Source: JALZKA01 sp033856515 (GTDB lineage: Bacteria > Actinomycetota > Thermoleophilia > Solirubrobacterales > 70-9). Taken from it: a stretch of DNA of 64,000 nt. Under the pieces are notes generated by a model that worked only from the letters and a program-made list of their open reading frames with translations, made no database searches and was not told the DNA's origin. This document shows positions 58,186-64,000 of the stretch, one piece after another (positions within the stretch are counted from its first letter, which is position 1; each line of letters opens with the position of its first letter). The stretch is from NCBI GenBank assembly GCA_033856515.1, contig JAWVEY010000004.1:1-64000 (forward strand), given 5' to 3'. Both the position numbers and the translations under genes were made by a program.

Positions 58186-58737
58186 TCAGCTGGTCTTATC
58201 CCACTTCTTCAGGTAGTCGGTGACCTTCCGCATTGCGTGCCCGCCTTCCCAGAAGCCGGGCGCGGTGTGCATCTCGAAGTGGAGGTGGCATGTAGAAGCG
58301 TTGCCGGTGTCGCCGACCTTCCCGACCTTCTCGCCCGCGGTGACCTTGTCGCCCACGCGGACGATCGGCTTCTTCTGCATGTGCGCATAGAGCAGGTCGA
58401 CGCCTGAGCCCTTCACGTCGAGCACGAGGATGTTGCCGTAGCCGCTGCCATCGAACTCGGCCCTTTGAACCTTGCCGTCGTGGGCCGCGACCAGGTTCTT
58501 GCCGCATTTGGCGAGCAGGTCCTGGCCATCGTGGCCGCGTCCGGCGCCGAACCCTTCGCCGTACTCGTGCTTCGAGGGGAGCGGGAAGACGTAGTTGTCG
58601 TCGACGGTGTTGTCGCCGGCGTCCGCCTTGTCCGGTGGCATGAAGATGGCGAGGAGCGCGAACACGATGCCTACGAACAGGATCGCGAGCGAGCGGGCGG
58701 GCAGGGGTAGCTTTTTCTGTGAATCAATATTGAGCAT
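58186..58737 (-). CDS. Secreted M23-family peptidase, paralog B
   Basis: The 183-residue protein has an N-terminal hydrophobic segment (LAILFVGIVFALLAIF) acting as signal or anchor, a short acidic linker and the M23 domain. Zinc ligands lie in GRGHDGQD and HLHFEMH. It is a paralog of the 54794-55339 gene (same YVFPLP, HEYGxGFGAGRGHxGQD and C-terminal TAPGxxEGGHAxR), without its glycine linker. It follows the large cyclase gene by 47 bases on the same strand but has its own shared element two bases before the ATG, so it probably has its own promoter. Confidence 0.88.
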   Translation of the reverse strand: MLNIDSQKKLPLPARSLAILFVGIVFALLAIFMPPDKADAGDNTVDDNYVFPLPSKHEYGEGFGAGRGHDGQDLLAKCGKNLVAAHDGKVQRAEFDGSGYGNILVLDVKGSGVDLLYAHMQKKPIVRVGDKVTAGEKVGKVGDTGNASTCHLHFEMHTAPGFWEGGHAMRKVTDYLKKWDKTS

Positions 58738-58739
58738 AA

Positions 58740-58771
58740 TGTGAGCGAATACTCATAGCAGAGCGCTCACA
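58740..58771 (-). promoter_or_regulatory. Element shared by the two M23 genes, copy B, with dyad
   Basis: The first 22 bases (TGTGAGCGAAT then ACTCATAGCAG, 58740-58761) match copy A at 20 of 22 positions and the same distance from the ATG. In this copy TGTGAGCG (58740-58747) also pairs with CGCTCACA (58764-58771) as a perfect 8-bp inverted repeat, suggesting a dimeric regulator site. The gene strand shows CTATGAG as a possible -10. Confidence 0.65.
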
Positions 58772-58784
58772 CGGAAAAGTTTGC

Positions 58785-61700
58785 TCAGGCGGCTTCTGCG
58801 AGGCGAGCGACGCGCTCGGCCTCGATCGGGCGGCCCAGCTCGCGCCAGGAGTCCGCGGCCTCGCGCAATAGCGAAGCGTCGCCCGCGGCGAGCCCGCGAG
58901 CCTCGAGCGCGGCGGCGGAGCCGACCGGATAGCGCAGTCGCTCGGCGAGGCCGCTGGCCTCGTCCGCAAGCGAGGTCGCCTGGTCGGCTCGGCCCCAGAG
59001 CGTTGCGTTGACCGAGCGCGCGGCGGTGGCCTCGATCGACTGTGCGACGAGTCCGGCCCGCTCGCACGTGTCGAGCGCCGAGGCCAGGACGCCGTCGGCG
59101 TCCGCGTAGTTCTCGCTGTCGCGCAGCGTCGCAGCAAGGGCGAGAAGCGCCTGGAACGCGATCTCCGAGCGCCCGACCTGCGCGGCCATCTCCGCTGCGC
59201 GACGAAGCGAGCGCTCAGCGCCCGCATGGTCCGAGTCGCGCCAGCGCAAAGCCCCGCGCAGGAGGTGGGGGAAGCAGAGCTTGCCCGTCAGACCCTCGCG
59301 CTCAACGAGTGCCGCGACCGTCTCGGTGCCCGTCTCGACCTCGTCCCACTTGCCGCGATGGAACGCGAGCGAGGACAGGGAGAAGTGGAGCTCGACCTGC
59401 GAGGGGATGTCGCCGATCCGCTCGGCGATCCCGAGCGCCTCGTTGTAGGCCTCCGTCGCCGCCTCGTAGTCGGCCTCCGAGATCTCGAAGTGGTAGCCCA
59501 GGGCCAGCAGGGCGCGGATTGCCTCCGAGGGGTCAGAGTCACGCGCCAGCTCGACCGAGCGCTCCAGGTTCTCGCGGGCGCGCTCGGTGTCGCCGATGCG
59601 GCCGAAAACCCGGCCGAAGATGCCGTGCGCGCGGCTGGCCGCCGCCGCCTCCTCCAGGCGCTCGGCCAGGCGCAGCGCCTTCTCCGAGGCATAGATCGCG
59701 AGCATGTTGTCGCCGGTGTGCATATAGAGCGAGGCGGCCTCCTCGTAGAGGCGAACGAGCTCGAGGCACGGCGGGCCGTCCTTTAGGAGGTCGATGCCGC
59801 GCTGGTAGTGGCTGATAGAGCCCTCGCGGTCACCCTTGTTCCAAAGGCCCGCGCCGATCTTGCGGTGGAGGTCTCCGACCCTGGCGAGGTTCTCCTCGCC
59901 GCGGTGGTATTCGAGGCAGCGCTCCCACAGCTCCACCGCCTTGTCGACCCGGCCCAGGCGAAGCGCCACGTCGCCGTACTTCTCGGCGATGCGGGCGCGA
60001 GCATCCGGGTGGTCGCAGTCGTCCTCGCCGTCGAGCTTGAGCGCCGCCTTGTATTGGGTGAGCGCCTCCTGGTTCGAATAGAGGCCGGCGGCGACGTCGC
60101 CGGCCGCCTCGAGGGCCTCGTGGGCACGGTCGCGGACGACGAGAAGCTCCGATTCGTTCAGTCCGGCGTCGGTACCGATCTCGGCCGCCTTCGCGAGGTG
60201 GTCGGCGACCATCGCGATCACGGCCTCGGTCCGGTCGGAGGCGCGGTCCTCGATGAACGATGCGACCTCGGCATGCTTTCGCGCCCGCACCGTCTTCGGC
60301 AGGGTCGAATAGGCGACGTCGCGGATCAGGACGTGCTTGAACGCGTACTCGCGCTCGCCCATCAGGCGGCCGCCCGAGGTCGCGATGATCATGTCCTTGT
60401 CGGCCAGGGAACCCAGGAGCTCCTGTGTGTCCCCGCCGTTTGCAACGGAGCCCGCCCAGAACGTTTGGCCCACGACCGAAGCCTGCTGGAGAAGTGAGCG
60501 CTCATGGGGATCGAGCGCGTCGAGGCGCGCGGCAAGCACGGCGTGGACCGTCTCGGGTAGGGCTGCGTCGCCGGACATGCCCTCTTCGAGGATGCGGTTC
60601 ACCATCTCCTCGGCAAAAAGCGGGTTGCCGCCCGAGCGCTCGGCGACCTGGGCCACCAGCGCCTCCTCGATCTCATCGGCGCCGTCGGGGAGGAGCGCGT
60701 GGACCAGCTCGCGCGCGCCCGTCGGTTCGAGCGGCTCGAGCGCGATCGTCGTCGCGTTGCGACGGCCGCCACCCCAGCCAGGACGGCGGTCAAGGAGCTC
60801 GTCGCGCGCGAGGCAGATCATCAGAACCGGTCCGCGCACCCAGCGCGCGAGGTACTCGATCAGGTCGAGCATTCCCTCGTCTGCCCAATGGATGTCCTCG
60901 ATAGCGAAGACGACCGGCCGCTCGCGACTTGCAGCCTCGACCAGGGTCCGCACTGCCGAGAAGAGCCGTGCGCGCACCTGCTGGGGGTCGTCCGACTCCG
61001 CGATCTCGGCGAACTCTTCAGGCACCTCGATGCCGAGGGGTCGGGCGAGCGTCGCGGCGAGGCGGTCGGGCGAGTCCTCCTCGCCCTCGACGGAGTGGTC
61101 ACCCACGAGCTTTTCGAAGCCCGCGCGAAGGCGGGCGAACGCGACTTCAGACTCGTCGGTGTCGGCGATGCCGAACTGATCGCGGACGATCTCGCCGAGC
61201 GCCCAGTAGGCGAGGCCGGAGCCGTAGGCGGGGCAATGGCCGACCCGCATGAGCGGTGAACCGGGCCGCTCGGTCACCGTGCTCGCGAGCTCGCGCAGAA
61301 GGCGGCTCTTGCCCACGCCGGCTTGGCCCATGACCGTCACGAGGTGCGCGCGCTCTTCCCGCGTCACGCGGTCGAACATCGCCGTGAGAAGCTCGGATTC
61401 GTCCTCGCGGCCGACGAGCGGCGTTGCCGCACGCGTCAGCGCGGTGCCAGCGACCGCCACGCGGATCGCCTCCCACGCCAGGACGGGCTCGGCCTTGCCC
61501 TTGAGGTCGAGCGGCTCGAGCTCCGTGTACTCAATCGAAGCGCGGGTCAGGCGCTGGGTCGCCTCGCCAACCGTGACCGAGGCCGGGCGCGCGGCGGACT
61601 GAAGGCGGGATGCGACGTTCACCGCGTCGCCGATCACGGTGTAGCCGTCGCCCATCTTGCCGGCGAGGACCTCGCCCGAGTTGATTCCAACCCGCAGCTG

Positions 61701-62210
61701 GAAGTCCACGCCGGGGATCTGCTCGTTGATCTCGTCCATTGCGCCCTGCATGGCGAGCCCGGCCCGCACCGCGCGCTCGGGGTCGTCCTCATGGGCGGTG
61801 GGCGCGCCGAAGACGGCCATGACGTTGTCGCCGATGAACTTGTCGACGGTCCCGCCGAAGCGGGTCACCTCCTCGCCGAGGCGCCTGAGCGCCCGGTCCA
61901 CCATCGACTTGAGAGCCTCGGGGTCCATCCGCTCGGCGACCGCGGTGTAGCCCGAGAGGTCGGCGAACAGGACGGTGGCCTTGCGGCGCTCCTCGGGCCG
62001 GGCCTCAGGGGCGGGGAACGAGGCGGAGGCGGGTGCGGCTGGACGCGGCGCGCCGGTCAGAGCCGTGCCGCACTCGATGCAGAACTTCGCGCCCGCCGGA
62101 TTCTCGGCACCGCAGTCCGGACACCCGCTTGGAAGCGTGTTGCCGCAGGACATGCAAAAGCGTGCCCTCTCCGGGTTTTGCGTGCCGCATGCTGAGCACT
62201 CCATCCCCAT
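58785..62210 (-). CDS. Class III adenylate cyclase fused to AAA ATPase and TPR region
   Basis: The 1141-residue protein begins with two zinc ribbons (CSACG with CMSCGN; CPDCG with CIECGT, residues 5-48). A class III cyclase domain (about 76-255) has metal Asp84 in LFADLSGYTA, Lys124 and Asp128 in VDKFIGDN, Thr191 in YTVIGDAVN, Asn198 and Arg202. Lys plus Thr is the class IIIb adenylate cyclase pattern. An AAA/STAND ATPase follows with Walker A GQAGVGKSR near 291 and FAIEDIHWADEG as Walker B. The C-terminal ~500 residues are TPR-like helices. No DNA-binding domain is present. It probably makes cAMP under control of a nucleotide-switch sensor. Start at 62210; an ATG two codons later is possible. 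Confidence 0.92.
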   Translation of the reverse strand: MGMECSACGTQNPERARFCMSCGNTLPSGCPDCGAENPAGAKFCIECGTALTGAPRPAAPASASFPAPEARPEERRKATVLFADLSGYTAVAERMDPEALKSMVDRALRRLGEEVTRFGGTVDKFIGDNVMAVFGAPTAHEDDPERAVRAGLAMQGAMDEINEQIPGVDFQLRVGINSGEVLAGKMGDGYTVIGDAVNVASRLQSAARPASVTVGEATQRLTRASIEYTELEPLDLKGKAEPVLAWEAIRVAVAGTALTRAATPLVGREDESELLTAMFDRVTREERAHLVTVMGQAGVGKSRLLRELASTVTERPGSPLMRVGHCPAYGSGLAYWALGEIVRDQFGIADTDESEVAFARLRAGFEKLVGDHSVEGEEDSPDRLAATLARPLGIEVPEEFAEIAESDDPQQVRARLFSAVRTLVEAASRERPVVFAIEDIHWADEGMLDLIEYLARWVRGPVLMICLARDELLDRRPGWGGGRRNATTIALEPLEPTGARELVHALLPDGADEIEEALVAQVAERSGGNPLFAEEMVNRILEEGMSGDAALPETVHAVLAARLDALDPHERSLLQQASVVGQTFWAGSVANGGDTQELLGSLADKDMIIATSGGRLMGEREYAFKHVLIRDVAYSTLPKTVRARKHAEVASFIEDRASDRTEAVIAMVADHLAKAAEIGTDAGLNESELLVVRDRAHEALEAAGDVAAGLYSNQEALTQYKAALKLDGEDDCDHPDARARIAEKYGDVALRLGRVDKAVELWERCLEYHRGEENLARVGDLHRKIGAGLWNKGDREGSISHYQRGIDLLKDGPPCLELVRLYEEAASLYMHTGDNMLAIYASEKALRLAERLEEAAAASRAHGIFGRVFGRIGDTERARENLERSVELARDSDPSEAIRALLALGYHFEISEADYEAATEAYNEALGIAERIGDIPSQVELHFSLSSLAFHRGKWDEVETGTETVAALVEREGLTGKLCFPHLLRGALRWRDSDHAGAERSLRRAAEMAAQVGRSEIAFQALLALAATLRDSENYADADGVLASALDTCERAGLVAQSIEATAARSVNATLWGRADQATSLADEASGLAERLRYPVGSAAALEARGLAAGDASLLREAADSWRELGRPIEAERVARLAEAA

Positions 62211-62271
62211 GTGCCTCAGGTTACGTATCCGGCGTCACGAGTCAAGGTGAGATCGGTCACATTGGGCGCGC

Positions 62272-62300
62272 TTGACCGGCTCCAGCAGTGGTGGTAGCGT
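62272..62300 (+). promoter_or_regulatory. Sigma-70 type promoter of the RTX-like gene
   Basis: TTGACC (62272-62277) and TAGCGT (62295-62300) are separated by exactly 17 bp and lie 23 bases before the ATG at 62324. The expected start is near 62307. A GGGGG directly before the ATG may serve as part of the ribosome-binding site. Confidence 0.6.
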
Positions 62301-62323
62301 GCGCCGCGGAGGCACATCGGGGG

Positions 62324-62938
62324 ATGATCTCGCCACAGGCACGGACGCGACTTGGCTGGTTGGCATGCGCGGGCGCGGCGCTCGCGGGTGTGCTGGCCGC
62401 AGTTGCCGTGTCGGGCGCCGCCGAGCAGCGCGCCGGCTCGATCACGATCCGGGGTGATTCCCTCGACGCAATCACCGTCCGGGGCTCGGACTTCGCGGAC
62501 GAGGCCGTCATATCGCGCACCCTGGGGACCGGGTTCATCACGATCTCGGGCTCGACCATCACGAGCGAACGCCTCGGCTGCGAGGCGGGGTCGTCCGGCG
62601 ACGGCTCCTACACCTGTCCCGCCAAGGGGGTCAAGGAGATCAGCGTCATCCTCGGTGACCAGAGGGACAGGCTCGAGTTCGCGGGCAACGGCCTGGATGA
62701 CACCCTGACCATTCGTGGCTCAACCGGCGCTGCCAACGACCGTCTTTTCGGTTCCCAGGCACCCGAGACGCTCAAGGGAGGCGGGGACCGGGACCTCATT
62801 GAGGCCGGCGGCGGCGACGACAACCTCAACGGAGGGCCAGACCGCGATCAGCTCGACGGCGGCAAGGGCAAGGACAAGTGCGACGACGACCTCGAGGACA
62901 AGTCCGTCATCCGCTGCGAGACGACCCACCTGCGCTAA
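62324..62938 (+). CDS. Secreted RTX-like calcium-binding repeat protein
   Basis: The 204-residue protein has a signal peptide (GWLACAGAALAGVLAAVAVSGAA). A middle beta region (SITIRGDSLDAITVRGSDF; ITISGSTITSERLGC) follows, then a C-terminal block of Gly/Asp nonapeptides (LKGGGDRDLIEAGGGDDNLNGGPDRDQLDGGKGKD) typical of RTX calcium-binding beta-rolls. Four Cys may form two disulfides. The function is unknown; repeats like these also end the M14 peptidase at 48200. The ATG at 62324 fits the promoter; an in-frame start at 62288 would overlap the -10. It ends beside repeat copy 3. Confidence 0.8.
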   Translation: MISPQARTRLGWLACAGAALAGVLAAVAVSGAAEQRAGSITIRGDSLDAITVRGSDFADEAVISRTLGTGFITISGSTITSERLGCEAGSSGDGSYTCPAKGVKEISVILGDQRDRLEFAGNGLDDTLTIRGSTGAANDRLFGSQAPETLKGGGDRDLIEAGGGDDNLNGGPDRDQLDGGKGKDKCDDDLEDKSVIRCETTHLR

Positions 62939-62946
62939 CCCCGCCC

Positions 62947-62971
62947 GGTGCCAGGCACGGTGCCTGGCACC
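62947..62971. repeat. 25-bp palindromic repeat, GTGCCnGGCAC type, copy 3
   Basis: GGTGCCAGGCAC, one G, then GTGCCTGGCACC form a perfect palindrome identical to copy 1. It lies between the convergent RTX-like gene and the small Cys-containing gene, eight and three bases from their stops, and could terminate both transcripts. Confidence 0.85.
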
Positions 62972-62974
62972 TCG

Positions 62975-63244
62975 TTAGTCGATCGGGATGTCCTCGACCT
63001 TCGGGCCTTGCTCGCCGGGCTCTTCGCCCATGCGCTCCACGGCGCGGTCGATTACGGCCTTCATGGTGAGTAGGGCCTCGCGCTGGACGTCCTGCCAGCC
63101 GTCGCGGAGGTCGTCGGAGGACGCGGTCGCGCGCAGAACGTCGGCCGCGCGGCAGATCGGGCACAGCTCGACGCATGCGCGCTCGGAGGAATGGCGCGCG
63201 AGGATGTCGCCGAGCTCGGAGGGGTCGGGGCCGCGTGCGCTCAT
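62975..63244 (-). CDS. Small hypothetical protein with Cys motif, partner of the ArsA-like ATPase
   Basis: The 89-residue protein has a central CVELCPIC motif that could bind a metal, a predicted amphipathic helix (DDLRDGWQDVQREALLTMKAVIDRAVERM) and an acidic C-terminus. No named family is recognised. The ATG overlaps the ArsA-like gene stop (ATGA), so the two are translationally coupled and probably act together. Zinc or oxyanion binding through the cysteines is inference. Confidence 0.75.
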   Translation of the reverse strand: MSARGPDPSELGDILARHSSERACVELCPICRAADVLRATASSDDLRDGWQDVQREALLTMKAVIDRAVERMGEEPGEQGPKVEDIPID

Positions 63245-64000
63245 CGCTCACCCGGGAACGTGACTTCGAGCGCCCCGTCGCGGAGCTTTGCGCCGTTCGA
63301 GCGCCTGCGGGCGAGCGCGGGGGGCAGGATGAGCGTGCGCTTCTCCCTGCCGGCCGCGACGATCAACTCCGAGCCCACCTGCTTCAAGGACACCTCCGAG
63401 CGCTCGGCGAACGGCACGCGGATGCGCAGTGTCGTAGCGCCATTCGCGTCCTCGGAGAACTCGTGCGCCTGCTCGGCCAACAGAAGCGAGGCGACCTCGT
63501 GCTCGGCGAACAGCTCGGCCCCGAGCTTGTCGAGCATCGCTGGGCCGACGACCTCGTCGGCGAAGTAGCGGGCCTGGAGGACGGGCACCGGCGCAAAGCC
63601 GTCGGCGATGTCGGTGAGGCGTTCGGTCTGGCGCTCGCGCCACGGGCCGAAGTATCCCTCTGACACCTCGTCGGGGAAGAGCCGGTTCACGACCACCGCG
63701 TCGGTCAGATACCCGTAGAGGTTCAGGTACGTGAAGGTGCGCTGCGCCTCGTTGATGACCATCCGATCCGCGTTCATGACCAGCCGGATGGACGCCCGGC
63801 CGGAGTCGCGGAGGATGTCGTTCATCGCGATCAGGTTGCGGACGAGGCCGTTCACCTCGGCCATGACCTCCTCGCCGGGCAGGTCGACGTCCAGGAAGGT
63901 CTTCGCGATCGGCCGGGCGGCCGCGACCATCCTGCGCTCGACCGGGAACACCTTTTCGAGCCACCACTTCGCGATCTCGGGGAACGAAAGGAGCCGGAGC
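63241..64000 (-). CDS. ArsA/GET3-like ATPase with C-terminal HSP20-like domain, 5' end outside window
   Basis: Only the C-terminal 253 residues are in the window; the frame is open at the edge, so the nucleotide-binding P-loop is not visible. The visible part has LRLLSFPEIAKWWLEK, MNDILRDSGRASIRLVMNADRMVINEAQRTFTYLNLYGY and VVVNRLFPDEVSEGYF, typical of ArsA-family ATPases between switch II and the A-loop. The last 75 residues (TTLRIRVPFAERSEVSLKQVG, ELIVAAGREKRTLILPPALA) form the ArsA HSP20-like domain found in this family. Roles include arsenite pumping or tail-anchored protein targeting; bacterial members are mostly uncharacterised. It is coupled to the small Cys protein. Confidence 0.85.
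   Translation of the reverse strand, partial: LRLLSFPEIAKWWLEKVFPVERRMVAAARPIAKTFLDVDLPGEEVMAEVNGLVRNLIAMNDILRDSGRASIRLVMNADRMVINEAQRTFTYLNLYGYLTDAVVVNRLFPDEVSEGYFGPWRERQTERLTDIADGFAPVPVLQARYFADEVVGPAMLDKLGAELFAEHEVASLLLAEQAHEFSEDANGATTLRIRVPFAERSEVSLKQVGSELIVAAGREKRTLILPPALARRRSNGAKLRDGALEVTFPGER

Noticed and set aside
58740..58771. Crp-type site (TGTGA-N6-TCACA) before the M23 gene next to the cyclase
   Set aside because: The TGTGA and TCACA half-sites are present but are 22 bp apart, not 6, so this is not a standard Crp site.
1..64000. CRISPR array, rRNA, prophage or complete insertion sequence
   Set aside because: No regularly spaced direct repeats, rRNA motifs, integrase, capsid or transposase genes were seen. 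The only dispersed repeats are the short palindromes.

Overview
The window is high-GC DNA with long GTG/TTG-started genes, many 4-base stop/start overlaps, six Mce proteins, a mycobacterial-type desaturase/reductase pair and several TetR regulators. This points to an actinobacterial lineage. A deep branch such as Thermoleophilia/Solirubrobacterales fits the gene mix, but that placement is inference. I saw no rRNA, tRNA, CRISPR array, intact transposase or phage gene; the window reads as chromosome.

Layout. 1-2.5 kb (minus): TetR, a coiled-coil protein and a Baeyer-Villiger monooxygenase cut by the window edge. 2.5-5 kb (plus): an NADPH oxidoreductase and an acyl desaturase behind a promoter whose -35 lies inside a dyad. 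5.1-9.5 kb: a histidine kinase, a stand-alone receiver and a REC-PAS-GGDEF-EAL protein, a c-di-GMP signalling set. 9.4-10.8 kb (minus): cytochrome P450. 10.8-21.2 kb: six consecutive mce genes and a short-chain dehydrogenase, with no yrbE or ATPase gene beside them. 21.2-27.5 kb (minus): a five-gene histidine-degradation operon, hutH-hutU-def-hutF-hutI, in which a peptide-deformylase-family gene sits where an N-formylglutamate deformylase would be expected. 27.5-32.3 kb: an MpaB-type oxygenase with TetR, secreted and small proteins, and a Ser/Thr kinase with an extracytoplasmic TPR region. 32.3-38.1 kb (minus): CoA-transferase, a hydrolase/acyl-CoA-synthetase fusion, enoyl-CoA hydratase and a methyltransferase. 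38.1-44.8 kb: methyltransferase, a PI-PLC-like secreted protein, a benzoylformate-decarboxylase-like enzyme and an FAD/Fe-S 2-hydroxyacid dehydrogenase. 44.8-48.2 kb: TetR/MFS efflux pair with twin operators, then an M28 peptidase. 48.2-54.8 kb: M14 carboxypeptidase, a delta-60 repeat remnant, acyl-CoA dehydrogenase with divergent TetR, a DUF1295 membrane protein and an AI-2E-family permease. 54.8-64 kb: two paralogous M23 peptidases sharing an upstream element, an EVE-domain protein, a hydrolase, a ferritin-like protein, a lipoprotein, a large class III cyclase/AAA/TPR protein, an RTX-like secreted protein and an ArsA-type ATPase cut by the window edge.

The overall theme is lipid and small-molecule catabolism plus cell-envelope proteins. 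The best candidates for something undescribed are the deformylase inside the hut operon, a family of odd-centred palindromic repeats at five intergenic sites, and the 22-bp element shared by the two M23 genes.
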